Source: Limiplasma sp034927815
GTDB taxonomy: Bacteria; Bacillota; Clostridia; Christensenellales; Aristaeellaceae
DNA length: 64,000 nt
Assembly: GCA_034927815.1 (NCBI GenBank)
Contig: JAYFPK010000004.1
Coordinates: 1-64,000 of the forward strand
Direction: 5' to 3'
Below the pieces are notes generated by a model that ran no database searches, was not told where the DNA came from, and saw only the letters and a program-made list of their open reading frames with translations. This document shows, one piece after another, positions 8,352-16,809 of the stretch (its first letter is position 1; each line of letters opens with the position of its first letter). Position numbers and translations under genes: made by a program.

Positions 8352-9164
8352 TTAGCCAATGTGCAGCTTGCGAAACGCCAGAGGGGTATAGCCGGTTTTT
8401 TGCTTAAACAGGGCAATAAAATGGCTGGGATCCAGGTATCCCACCCGGTAGGCGATTTCCTGCACCTCCATTCCGGGATGGTTCACCAGCAGCGATTTGG
8501 CTCTGCCCATGCGGTGGACGGTGAGGTAGGCGTACACGGAGCAGCCCGCAAAGCGCTTGAACAGGCGGGACAGGTATTGGGGGGAAACATACAGGGCCGC
8601 CGCGAGGCCCTCCGCGGTGACGGGCTGATCATGGTGTGTTTCAATTTCCCGGATCGCCGGCATCACATAGCGCCGGTACAGGGGGTGGTCCGCGGTTTCG
8701 GCTTCCCCCTGGGAACAGCCCAGCCGCAGCAGGAACGCGTAGCATTCACAGGATAGCCGGATGCCGTGCAGCCGCCTATGCTCGTGGTCCTGCACCGTTT
8801 GCCCTACCCAGGCGTGGTAGAATTCCCCCTCCGCGGCGTCCACCACGATATAGGGCTTAGGGCCTACGATCTTGTGGATGTCCGGCTCCAGCTTTCCCGC
8901 AAAGGTGGCGAAGGAAGTGACCCATTGCCCGCCGCTGCGGAAATAGGCGTGGGGCACAAAGGGCGCGATCAAAATGCCCGCCCGCCGGGGAAGCGGGATT
9001 TCCGTATCCTCGATGCGCAGGGTGCCTTGCCCCTCTTCCGTTTGCATCCAGTGGTAAAAGGGATACCCGTTGGGGCGTAGGATATTCTCCTGCTCCCAGC
9101 GGTTGCCGATGCTCTCCGGCGCCAAGGGGAGGGAAGGGTCCATCAGGTCAAAGTAAATCGGCAT
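8352..9164 (-). CDS. AraC family transcriptional regulator with cupin sensor domain
   Basis: 270 residues. The N-terminal part (to about 150) is a cupin-like sugar-sensing domain with PLPRRAGILIAPFVPHAY; the C-terminal 100 residues carry the two helix-turn-helices of AraC proteins, ending in a typical VGYLDPSHFIALFKQKTGYTP-type motif. It is divergent from the GH42 beta-galactosidase across a 105-base gap, so it probably activates that gene when a galactoside is present. Confidence 0.88.
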   Translation of the reverse strand: MPIYFDLMDPSLPLAPESIGNRWEQENILRPNGYPFYHWMQTEEGQGTLRIEDTEIPLPRRAGILIAPFVPHAYFRSGGQWVTSFATFAGKLEPDIHKIVGPKPYIVVDAAEGEFYHAWVGQTVQDHEHRRLHGIRLSCECYAFLLRLGCSQGEAETADHPLYRRYVMPAIREIETHHDQPVTAEGLAAALYVSPQYLSRLFKRFAGCSVYAYLTVHRMGRAKSLLVNHPGMEVQEIAYRVGYLDPSHFIALFKQKTGYTPLAFRKLHIG

Positions 9165-9204
9165 GGGTCGATCCTCTATTTCAGAATGTTATATTACTTG
9201 GTTT

Positions 9205-9242
9205 ATCATATCATATTTTTTTCCGCCTGCAAGCCCTATAAT
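9205..9242. promoter_or_regulatory. Divergent promoter region of araC-type gene and GH42 gene
   Basis: On the plus strand TATAAT at 9237-9242 has no good -35 box, as expected for an activator-dependent promoter. On the minus strand TTGCAG (9232-9227), a 16-base spacer and TATGAT (9210-9205) would serve the regulator. The AT-rich ATCATATCATA repeats between them may be the binding site. Confidence 0.5.
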
Positions 9243-9269
9243 GAAAGCTGGATAAAGGAGGTCAGCAGC

Positions 9270-11285
9270 ATGAAAAAAGGATGGAGCCGGATTCTCCACG
9301 GAGGGGATTATAACCCGGGCCAATGGCCCAGGGAGATCTGGGCGGAGGATATGCGCATGCTAAAGCAGGCGGATATCAACAGCGCCACCGTCAACGTTTT
9401 TTCCTGGGCCAGAATCCAGCCCTCGGAGGAAATCTACGACTTCGCTGAATTGGATGAGATCATAGGGATGCTCGGCAAGGAGCGCTTTGATATCGTGCTG
9501 GCCACCTCCACCGGCGCGCTGCCCGCCTGGATGGTGAAGCGCTACCCCGAGGTGGCCCGGACGGACTACCAGGGCCGCCGTCATACGTTCGGCCAGCGGC
9601 ACAACGCGTGCCCCAACAGCCCGGTATACCAGAAATACGCCGCGAAGCTGGCGGGGGAGCTGGCCCGGCGCTATGGCGCGAACCCCCATGTGGTATGCTG
9701 GCATGTCAACAACGAATACGGCGGGGAGTGCTACTGCGAAAACTGCGAAAAAGCCTTCCGGGTCTGGCTGAGGCGCAAGTACAAAACCCTGGAGGCCCTG
9801 AACAAGGCTTGGAACCTGGAGTTTTGGGGGCATACGGTGTACGGTTGGGATGAGATTGTGCTGCCCAACGCCCTGAGCGAAGGGCTGGAGGATGGCGGAA
9901 CGGCCTTTGCCGGGATATCCCTTGACTATTGCCGGTTCAATTCCGACAGCCTGCTGGATAACTACCGGATGGAACGGGACGCCATCCGCCGCTTTGACCC
10001 GGAAACCCCCATTACCACCAACATGATGGGCACGTATAAGGGCCTGGACTATTTCAAATGGGCCAGGGAGGTGGATATCGTCTCCTGGGACAATTACCCC
10101 AGCTACGATACCCCCTGGAGCCTCACCGCCATGCGGCATGATTTGATGCGGGGCCTCAAAAACGCGCCCTTCCTGCTGATGGAGCAGACCCCCAGCCAGC
10201 AGAACTGGCAGCCCTATAACTCCCTGAAAAAGCCAAACCAAATGCGGGCCCAAAGCTATCAAACCCTGGCGCGGGGGGCCAATACCATTCAATATTTCCA
10301 GCTGCGCCGCTCTGTTGGCGGTTGTGAGAAGTTTCATGGCGCGGTGATTGAGCATGCGGGCACGCAGAACACCCGGGTCTTCAGGGAGGTGGCGAGGCTG
10401 GGAGCGGAGCTGAAGGGCTTGGGGGACGGGCTTCTGGCTGCGGAAAACCGGGCGCAGGTGGGCATCCTCTTTGACTGGGACAACTACTGGGCCCTGGAAT
10501 ACACCAGCGGCCCTCACAAGGATCTGCGGTATGTGGAGCAGATTCACGCATACTACGCCTATTTTTACGACAGGAACATCCCGGTGCACATGGTTCCCGC
10601 GGACGCGGACTTCGCCCAATACCGGGTGATTGTGGCCCCGGTGCTGTACATGGTGAAGGAGGGCATGGCCGAGGCCCTGGAGGCTTTTGTCCAAGGCGGG
10701 GGAACGCTGCTCACCGGGTTCATGAGCGGCATCGTGGACCAGTCGGATAACGTGCATTTGGGCGGCTATCCGGGCCCCTTGCGCAAACTGGCGGGGGTCT
10801 GGGCCGAGGAGATCGACGCCCTTGCCCCGGAGCAAAGCAACCGGGTGAGATTTCCGGAGGGTAGCGAATACGCCTGCCATCTGCTTTGCGACCTGCTGCA
10901 CCTGGAGGGGGCCCAGGCCCTGGCGGAGTATGCCAGCGACTTTTACAGCGGCATGCCTGCCCTTACCCGCAATTCCTATGGCAAGGGCCATGTGTATTAC
11001 GTGGGTACCGTGCTGGAGAAAGGGGCGCTGTACCGCGTCCTGGATGAAATGACAAAGGGGGCCCAGGTCGCGCCCCTATTGGAGGAGCCCACCGGCCTGG
11101 AGGTGGTGCGCCGAGAAACGGAGGAGCAGGCCTTCACCTTTGTAATGAACTTCCGCCGGGAAGCGCTGCCCCTTCCCGGCTGCTTCGCGGGGGAGGTGGA
11201 CGCCTTGACAGGCAAGACCCTGGAGGCCAACGAGCAGCTGCAGCCCTATGACACCTGCCTGATTATATCCCCCAAGAACAGGTAG
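9270..11285 (+). CDS. GH42 beta-galactosidase
   Basis: 671 residues, the usual length for family 42. The start at 9270 follows AAAGGAGG; an upstream in-frame start at 9186 lies in the promoter. The N-terminal barrel shows ILHGGDYNPGQWP, the acid/base motif HVNNEYG (Glu149) and the nucleophile motif LMEQTPSQQ (Glu305). Cysteines in GGECYCENC match the zinc site seen in family members. There is no signal peptide, so it should act in the cytoplasm on imported short galactosides. The divergent AraC regulator is its likely activator. Confidence 0.92.
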   Translation: MKKGWSRILHGGDYNPGQWPREIWAEDMRMLKQADINSATVNVFSWARIQPSEEIYDFAELDEIIGMLGKERFDIVLATSTGALPAWMVKRYPEVARTDYQGRRHTFGQRHNACPNSPVYQKYAAKLAGELARRYGANPHVVCWHVNNEYGGECYCENCEKAFRVWLRRKYKTLEALNKAWNLEFWGHTVYGWDEIVLPNALSEGLEDGGTAFAGISLDYCRFNSDSLLDNYRMERDAIRRFDPETPITTNMMGTYKGLDYFKWAREVDIVSWDNYPSYDTPWSLTAMRHDLMRGLKNAPFLLMEQTPSQQNWQPYNSLKKPNQMRAQSYQTLARGANTIQYFQLRRSVGGCEKFHGAVIEHAGTQNTRVFREVARLGAELKGLGDGLLAAENRAQVGILFDWDNYWALEYTSGPHKDLRYVEQIHAYYAYFYDRNIPVHMVPADADFAQYRVIVAPVLYMVKEGMAEALEAFVQGGGTLLTGFMSGIVDQSDNVHLGGYPGPLRKLAGVWAEEIDALAPEQSNRVRFPEGSEYACHLLCDLLHLEGAQALAEYASDFYSGMPALTRNSYGKGHVYYVGTVLEKGALYRVLDEMTKGAQVAPLLEEPTGLEVVRRETEEQAFTFVMNFRREALPLPGCFAGEVDALTGKTLEANEQLQPYDTCLIISPKNR

Positions 11286-11742
11286 GGGAGAGCCGCGCCG
11301 GGGGGTACGTGCCAAGCGCCTGTTCCTCTCATTTTTGAGGGACGATAGGCGCTTGGCATATCCGGGGAAAGCTTTCGCCGCCATTGCGTGGTGGATTGGT
11401 TGCAGTCAGCCATCTATCAAGGACAACGCAGAAGGGAAGCGGTACGGCAAACCTCGGGCTTGCCCGGCCTGGTATGATGGAGAGGAAACGGGAAGGAAAT
11501 CCTCCCGCGGGAAAATGAAGTAAGGGAAAACCGGCCATGGTATTTGTACTGCCCCGGCAGGATGGGGGCTGCCGCCCAGCGAAAGGAAGGATGGAGCTAT
11601 CCGCAAAGTGCGGAGGCACGGCAGCGAAAGCCGTGATTCCGGCAGCCTGTATCCGGGAGCCGGCTATGGAATGGCCGCGCGCAGCCCAAACCTGCTCCGG
11701 GGCAGGATGCACACAACGATCAACGCAGAAGGAGACAGGGAG
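11286..11742. other. Intergenic region between GH42 and DUF4091 genes
   Basis: Apart from the hairpin at 11310-11358 I see no gene here. The motif CAACGCAGAAGG occurs twice (near 11422 and 11730), the second just before the ribosome site of the next gene. No clear -10/-35 pair was found. Confidence 0.5.
11310..11358. terminator. Hairpin with TGCCAAGCGCCT arms
   Basis: A perfect 12-bp inverted repeat (11310-11321 and 11347-11358) with a 25-base loop that holds an inner TCCTC/GAGGA stem. It lies just past the GH42 stop. The arms resemble those at 13464-13494 and 16456-16473. Confidence 0.55.
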
Positions 11743-13407
11743 ATGACAGTGGAAGCGGTTTTGCAAAGCCCTCTGGTAAAGCTCTTTCCGGAGGAGGGGC
11801 CGCAATCGCCGGAGTACAGCGCGTTCTCCGCGCTGCCGGGGGAGGTGGCGTCCTTCCAGGTAGCCTACCGGGGAGATAACCCGCGCCGGGAGGACTGCCG
11901 GGTGCGGGTGGCCTCGGCCCTGGCCCCGTATCTCCGGGTGCGGGGGGTGGAGCTGTCTCCCTCGGCCTATCCTTGCCATTTGGAAACGGATGATTTTTAC
12001 CTGCGCACCACCCCCGGCCTGTACCCGGATTATTTGAAGGAGCTGCCCAATGGCCGGGTGGGGCTGATTCCCGGTCAATGGCGGTGCCTGTGGGTGGATG
12101 TGGAATTGCCGGAGGAGATAAGCCCCGGCGGCTATGAGGTCACCCTTTGCTTTGAAACCTTGGAGGAGGGGGCCTTGCTGGCCGGGTGCAGCGCCAAGCT
12201 GGAGGTGAAGGGCGCGCCCTTGCCAAAGCAGCGGTTGATCCATACGGAGTGGTTTTACAGCGACTGCCTGGCGGATTATTACCGGGTGCCGCCGCTGTCC
12301 GAGGCTTGGTGGGGGATCGTGGCAAATTACATCGAAACCGCCGCCAAACGGGGCGTCAATATGATCCTGACCCCCACCTTCACGCCTGCGCTGGATACCG
12401 CCCAGGGGGCGGAGCGCACCACGGTGCAGCTGGTGGAGGTGTTCAAAAACAAGGACGCGTACGCCTTTGGCTTTGACAGGCTGAAGCGGTGGATTGACCT
12501 TTGCCATGCCAAGGGCGTCGAGTACATTGAAATGGCGCACCTGTTTACCCAATGGGGCGCCAAGGCGGCCCCCAAAGTCATGGCCTGGGAAAAGGGAGAG
12601 CAGCGCCGCATCTTCGGCTGGGATACCCCCGCCACGGGAGAGGCCTACGCGGGCTTTTTACGGCAGTACCTGCCGGCGTTGCTGGGGGTGTTGCGGCAAT
12701 GGGGCGTGCTGGAGAAAACCTATTTTCATATTTCCGACGAGCCCAGCCACGAGCATCTGGAGAGCTACCTGGCCGCCAAGGAGGTGGTGGCGGAGGCGCT
12801 GGAGGGGTGCCATATCATTGACGCATTGTCGGACTTTGCCTTTTATGAACAGGGTGTTGTGGAGTGCCCCGTTCCCTCCAATGACCGGATCGGGCCATTT
12901 CTGGAGCACAATGTGAAACCGCTGTGGACCTATTACTGCACGGCCCAGGCCGTGAAGGTGAGCAACCGGTTCTTTGCCATGCCCTCCCTGCGAAATCGCA
13001 TTTTAGGGGTGCAGCTGTACTGCTTCGGCCTCCAGGGCTTTTTGCATTGGGGCTATAACTTCTATAACTCCGCTTTGTCCCGGGAGCTCATCCATCCCTT
13101 TGCGGTGACCGACGCCCAGGGGGTCTATCCCAGCGGAGACGCCTTTTTGGTGTATCCCAACGCCGATGGCACCGCCGGAGAGTCCATCCGCCTCATGGTG
13201 CTGTTTCACGCCCTCCAGGACATGCGGGCCTTTGCCCTGCTGGAAAGCCTGGCAGGCCGTGATTTTGTGCTGTCCTTGGTGAATGAGGGCCTGGAAAAGC
13301 CCATTGCCTTTGATGAATACCCCAAAGACGACGCCTATTTGCTGGCCCTGCGGGAGAGGGTGAACCAGGAGATCGCGCTACGGGTAGGAAGCGCCGGGAG
13401 CTTATGA
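11743..13407 (+). CDS. DUF4091 glycoside hydrolase-like protein
   Basis: 554 residues from the ATG at 11743, which follows AAGGAG; the open frame extends further upstream without a ribosome site. An N-terminal beta-sandwich (about 1-150, ending in GGYEVTLCFE) precedes a barrel-like part with HTEWFYSDC, FHISDEPSHEHLESY and LWTYYCTAQ. This matches the DUF4091 family, considered glycosidase-like. The Asp-Glu pair in ISDEPS is the best candidate for catalytic acids. No signal peptide. Neighbours are carbohydrate enzymes, but the substrate is unknown. Confidence 0.75.
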   Translation: MTVEAVLQSPLVKLFPEEGPQSPEYSAFSALPGEVASFQVAYRGDNPRREDCRVRVASALAPYLRVRGVELSPSAYPCHLETDDFYLRTTPGLYPDYLKELPNGRVGLIPGQWRCLWVDVELPEEISPGGYEVTLCFETLEEGALLAGCSAKLEVKGAPLPKQRLIHTEWFYSDCLADYYRVPPLSEAWWGIVANYIETAAKRGVNMILTPTFTPALDTAQGAERTTVQLVEVFKNKDAYAFGFDRLKRWIDLCHAKGVEYIEMAHLFTQWGAKAAPKVMAWEKGEQRRIFGWDTPATGEAYAGFLRQYLPALLGVLRQWGVLEKTYFHISDEPSHEHLESYLAAKEVVAEALEGCHIIDALSDFAFYEQGVVECPVPSNDRIGPFLEHNVKPLWTYYCTAQAVKVSNRFFAMPSLRNRILGVQLYCFGLQGFLHWGYNFYNSALSRELIHPFAVTDAQGVYPSGDAFLVYPNADGTAGESIRLMVLFHALQDMRAFALLESLAGRDFVLSLVNEGLEKPIAFDEYPKDDAYLLALRERVNQEIALRVGSAGSL

Positions 13408-13463
13408 TTCTCGCCGGGAGTGGGATGCAAGCGCCATAAAGCGGGAGAGGCCGCATCGCTTCA

Positions 13464-13494
13464 CCAAGCGCCTTTGCGGCTGCAAAGGCGCTTG
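13464..13494. terminator. Hairpin with CCAAGCGCCTTT arms
   Basis: A perfect 12-bp stem (13464-13475 and 13483-13494), 8-base loop, in the gap between the DUF4091 gene and the convergent MBL hydrolase gene. It may end transcription from both sides. Confidence 0.6.
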
Positions 13495-13629
13495 GCGTGT
13501 TGGGGCGGTTTCCCACGGCGGGCCGGAGCAATGGACCCGGGCCGCGCCTTCCCTTTTCCACGCCCCCTGACGCCAGGGGAAGGGGCGCAAGAGGGCGGCG
13601 CGGGGAGGCGGCTTCGGCCTCTGGGCTGT

Positions 13630-14355
13630 TCAAACCGGGTGGCGAGGGGGGATTGGCGGGCGGCCGTCCATAAAATGACGATACCTCACCAAATCCTTTG
13701 GGGAAAAGGGCGTACCGTGAGAGGGATAAATCCGCGTGGGGTTCAGGGCAATCATGGTATCCCACGATTGTTGAAACGCGGGAACGTCGTCGATCCATAT
13801 GGTGTGCCGTCCAAGGCTGATGATGGCGTTCATGGCCGCGTCGCCGCAAAACAGCTGGCCCGTTTCCAGCAGGAAAAGGCCGATGGACTCCGCTGTGTGG
13901 CCCGGCAGAAACACGATGCGCAAAGGCAAGCCCATGTCCTTAAAAATCTGATCCCCATCCTCCCCCACGCAGAGGGCCCTGCCGGCCACATCCACAGGGG
14001 GAAACGCAAATGATTTTTTCACAAGGCTGAACAAAGCCCCTACCCGCGTGGCATAGCCGCTGCCCGGAGGCTCCGCGTTTTCTCCGGCTTGCAGCGCCGG
14101 GAGGGCCGCCGGATGCAGAACCACTTTTGCGGGGACTTCTTTCAGCAGCGCCGCCAAAAACCCCGCGTGGTCGTCATGGGCATGGGTCAGGAAGATGTAG
14201 GCCAGCTCCTCCGGCTTGCACAGCTTTGCCAGGCGCTTCAAGAACCTTGCCTCGCCGCCGGGGTAGCCCGTATCTATTGCGATCCAGCCCTTGGGCGTTT
14301 CCAGAAGATAGTTGTTGATGAGATATCCGCCGATGTTATGGACCCGTATTGGCAT
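13630..14355 (-). CDS. MBL-fold metallohydrolase
   Basis: 241 residues. The metal-binding motif THAHDDHAG near residue 55, the later FLPGHTAESIG (His), CGDAAMN (Asp) and YPSHGTPF (His) give the full set for a two-zinc site of the metallo-beta-lactamase fold. The start follows AGGGGGAG. Such small proteins hydrolyse varied thioesters, lactones or phosphoesters; the sequence does not show which. It lies 43 bases downstream of the SRPBCC gene on the same strand, so the two are probably co-transcribed. Confidence 0.85.
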   Translation of the reverse strand: MPIRVHNIGGYLINNYLLETPKGWIAIDTGYPGGEARFLKRLAKLCKPEELAYIFLTHAHDDHAGFLAALLKEVPAKVVLHPAALPALQAGENAEPPGSGYATRVGALFSLVKKSFAFPPVDVAGRALCVGEDGDQIFKDMGLPLRIVFLPGHTAESIGLFLLETGQLFCGDAAMNAIISLGRHTIWIDDVPAFQQSWDTMIALNPTRIYPSHGTPFSPKDLVRYRHFMDGRPPIPPRHPV

Positions 14356-14398
14356 ATTGCTCCCCCTTGGGCGGCCTTGGAACCGCCGAACGAACAGG

Positions 14399-14869
14399 TC
14401 ATGAAAGCGTCATGGAACCGGGGCGGGACAGCAGCTTTCGCCACCTTTTCTGCCGGTGCGCATAAAAGCGCTTTGCCCAAGCGCACACGAGGGGCGTTTT
14501 CCACCCGGCGTCAATCTCCACCTCATCCGTATACCGGGTTTCTCCCGCCGGGGTGGATTCCAGGAAAATGCGGTGGTTCCATACCGGCACATGGGGATTG
14601 GATTCCTTGGTGGAAATCTGGAAGGCCGCCGCATCAAAGGCAAGGACATGGATTTTGTGAATGCCCAGGGGGAGAAAGCCGAACAGCTTGAGGCGGAAAG
14701 CAAAATCCTCCCCTTCGCGCCAAGTTAAACCGGCGCTGCCCTCCAAGGGAGAGAAGGTGGCGAGGGGCGCGGCGATATATTGCAGCGTCCGCAAGGCCTT
14801 TAGCCTTTCAAAAACCTCTTCCCTGGCCGCCGGGAGGACGGATGTTTTGGTGATGGTTCTTCTTTTCAT
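14399..14869 (-). CDS. SRPBCC (START-like) superfamily protein
   Basis: 156 residues from the ATG at 14869, preceded by AGGTGAG. The pattern (AAREEVFERLKALRTLQYIA at the start, a central beta-sheet with TWREGEDFAF, and a long C-terminal helix) fits small ligand-binding proteins of the SRPBCC fold. A longer in-frame start at 14920 has no ribosome site. It is expressed from a promoter with the GTTAGC dyad just downstream. Function is unknown; the fold binds hydrophobic ligands. Confidence 0.65.
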   Translation of the reverse strand: MKRRTITKTSVLPAAREEVFERLKALRTLQYIAAPLATFSPLEGSAGLTWREGEDFAFRLKLFGFLPLGIHKIHVLAFDAAAFQISTKESNPHVPVWNHRIFLESTPAGETRYTDEVEIDAGWKTPLVCAWAKRFYAHRQKRWRKLLSRPGSMTLS

Positions 14870-14946
14870 TTTCTCACCTGCCATTTTGTACGGTCTGCCT
14901 GTAAGCTTGAATGGGCGCAAAGGCGCTACCCGTCGGTCTCTGCGTG

Positions 14947-14962
14947 GTTAGCGCTTGCGAAC
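14947..14962. promoter_or_regulatory. 16-bp dyad GTTAGCGCTTGCGAAC, copy 4
   Basis: It lies directly downstream of the -10 box of the promoter at 14971-14999, at about +2 to +17 of the minus-strand transcript. That is a typical repressor position. Confidence 0.6.
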
Positions 14963-14970
14963 TGCCATAC

Positions 14971-14999
14971 AGTATACCGGAGGGCGGGCACAAAAGCAA
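14971..14999 (-). promoter_or_regulatory. Promoter of the SRPBCC-MBL gene pair
   Basis: Minus strand: TTGCTT (14999-14994), 17-base spacer, TATACT (14976-14971). The GTTAGC dyad follows at once. Confidence 0.65.
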
Positions 15000-15026
15000 C
15001 CTTCCGGCCGGACGTTTCGCAAGGGG

Positions 15027-15341
15027 CTATTCCACCGCCGCTTGCCCCTGCATTGCCCTGCGGAGCTTGGCGGGGGTGGTTCCATATACCTCCCGGAAGA
15101 TTTAATGGAAATGGCCGCTTCCTTCTTCTTTGTAGAAGCTGGCATTCCCTTGGCAGAGCTCCCCGAGCTCCAACGCCTTTTTACGGGCCGATGCCAATAG
15201 GACGCAGGGCCTTACAAAACAGGGCGTCGGGCATACAGGCCAGGCGTTGGCGGGGTCCCCCTGAATTTCAAAGCCACCCACTTCGATACGTTCCGGCAGG
15301 CTGTACCGTTGCAAAAAGCTGTCCCGGGTTCTAACGGACAA
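15027..15341 (-). pseudogene. Broken AraC family regulator with internal TAA
   Basis: The minus-strand frame reads to a TAA at 15102-15104 and then continues in the same frame as IFREVYGTTPAKLRRAMQ, ending at a TAG at 15027-15029. FREVYGTTPAKLR is the classic last helix of AraC proteins; ELCQGNASFY just before the stop fits the preceding helix. The first 79 codons begin MSVRTRDSFLQRYSLPER but are too short for a full sensor plus first helix-turn-helix, so there was probably an internal deletion as well. Confidence 0.75.
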
Positions 15342-15345
15342 GGCA

Positions 15346-15363
15346 ATGCCAGTATAATGGCAT
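15346..15363. promoter_or_regulatory. Dyad ATGCCA-6-TGGCAT over a -10-like box
   Basis: A perfect 6-bp inverted repeat enclosing TTATAC/GTATAA, immediately upstream of the broken AraC gene. It looks like an autoregulatory operator left behind. Confidence 0.4.
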
Positions 15364-15380
15364 GGGAAGAGAGAAAATTG

Positions 15381-15407
15381 GAAGAGGCCGCCCTGGGCGG
15401 CCTCTTC
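15381..15407 (-). terminator. Terminator of the aldo/keto reductase gene
   Basis: A perfect 12-bp GC-rich stem (15381-15392 and 15396-15407) with a 3-base loop. On the minus strand it is followed by CCAATTTTC, 32 bases after the stop codon. Confidence 0.8.
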
Positions 15408-15438
15408 GCGGAAAGAAACGAATCCGGTTGGCCCCGCG

Positions 15439-16425
15439 TTATGCGAGATTGGGGCCGACGATGCCGTGGGGGACGTAGGGCTCTTCCAAATAGGCTGATT
15501 CCTGGGCGGTGAGGCAAAGGTCCACCGCCTTCACAGCCTCCTCCAGTTGGGAAAGCCTGGTGACCCCCACCACCGGGGCAGCCAGCAGGGGCTTTTGAAG
15601 CAGCCAGGCCAAAGCCACCTCGCTCATGGAGACGCCGCGCTTGGCCGCCACCTCTCCCACCCGCTCCACGATGGGACGGTCCACCTCCTGGGTTTGGCCG
15701 TATTTCCACTTGGCGATGGAGTCGGTTTCAGAGCGGTTGGTGGATTGGGCCCAGGGCCGGGACAGGCGGCCCGACGCCAAAGGGCTGTAAGGGGTCAGGG
15801 CCACCTTGGCGTCCTGGCAATAGGGCACCATTTCCCGCTCCTCCTCCCGGTAGAGCAGGTTGTGGTGGTTTTGCATGGACACGAAGTTGGCCCACCCATG
15901 CTCATGGGCTATGTTCCGGGCTTTTTGGAACTGCCAGGCGAACATGGCGGAGGCGCCCAGATAGCGGGCCTTGCCCGCCCGCACGACGTCGTTGAGGGCT
16001 TCCATGGTCTCCTGGATGGGGGTTTGATAGTCCCAGCGGTGGATGATGTACAGGTCCACATAGTCGGTGCCCAGCCGCCGCAGGCTCTGGTCGATTTCCC
16101 GGAGGATCGCCTTGCGGGAGTTGCCCGCGCCGTTGGGCCCTTCATGCATCCGGGCGTTGACCTTGGTGGCGATCACCACCTCCTCCCTCCGGGCGAAATC
16201 CCGAAGGGCCCGGCCCAGGAACTCCTCGCTGGTACCCATGGAGTATATGTTGGCGGTATCAAAGAAGTTGATGCCCATTTCCAGCGCCCTGCGAAGGATC
16301 AGGCGCGCCTCCTCCTCCCCCAGCACCCAGGGATGAGTCCACTTGGAGGCGTCCCCAAAGCTCATGCAGCCCAGGCAGATTTTGGAGACGTCCAGGCCCG
16401 TGTTTCCCAGCTTTGCGTATTCCAT
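15439..16425 (-). CDS. Aldo/keto reductase
   Basis: 328 residues. The start at 16425 follows GAGGAGG. It shows LGNTGLDVSKICLG, the tetrad region FFDTANIYSMGTSEEFLG (Asp, Tyr), ATKV (Lys) and YIIHRWD (His), and a C-terminal NADPH-binding part with PVVGVTRLSQLEEAV. This matches the family that reduces sugar aldehydes and ketones with NADPH in the cytoplasm. It stands alone between a terminator and a dyad at 16456-16473. The physiological substrate is unknown. Confidence 0.9.
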   Translation of the reverse strand: MEYAKLGNTGLDVSKICLGCMSFGDASKWTHPWVLGEEEARLILRRALEMGINFFDTANIYSMGTSEEFLGRALRDFARREEVVIATKVNARMHEGPNGAGNSRKAILREIDQSLRRLGTDYVDLYIIHRWDYQTPIQETMEALNDVVRAGKARYLGASAMFAWQFQKARNIAHEHGWANFVSMQNHHNLLYREEEREMVPYCQDAKVALTPYSPLASGRLSRPWAQSTNRSETDSIAKWKYGQTQEVDRPIVERVGEVAAKRGVSMSEVALAWLLQKPLLAAPVVGVTRLSQLEEAVKAVDLCLTAQESAYLEEPYVPHGIVGPNLA

Positions 16426-16809
16426 TGTCCCTTCCTCCTCTTCTTTTGATTTCCGGCGCTTGGGTCCAAGCGCTTCCCAGGGGTCTTTGGTATTATGGTA
16501 CCACCTGGAGGCCACCTCCCGTCAAGGGGTTTTTATCCGTTTTCCGGGTTGGGGAAGATATTTTGCAGAACAGCCGCCAAGGGGCCGGGGAAAAGGGAGG
16601 GAAGATCCAGGGGCAGCGCCTTCGCCGTCCCCTGGAAGGAAATGGGGGAGGCCCCGGCGAATTGCATGAACAACGGCCTTTGCGCGGGCCATGGCCCGGG
16701 AACGGTGCAGATTCCCGTGGGAAGGGCCATTCCAGGGCCCCAGGCCGGAGTACGCCCCTGTCCGGCGCAGGAGCGCGGGGCCGCGAAAAGAGGAAGGGAG
16801 CGGGCATAG
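16426..16809. other. Intergenic region between divergent AKR and flavodoxin genes
   Basis: 384 bases. It holds the 18-bp dyad at 16456-16473 near the AKR start. The rest is GC-rich with no credible gene; no good promoter was found for the flavodoxin. Confidence 0.5.
16456..16473. promoter_or_regulatory. 18-bp dyad GCGCTTGG-GT-CCAAGCGC
   Basis: An 8-bp perfect inverted repeat with a 2-base centre, 31 bases upstream of the AKR start codon. The AAGCGCTT block that overlaps its right arm is the core of LacI-type operators, so a LacI-family repressor is one guess. Confidence 0.5.
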
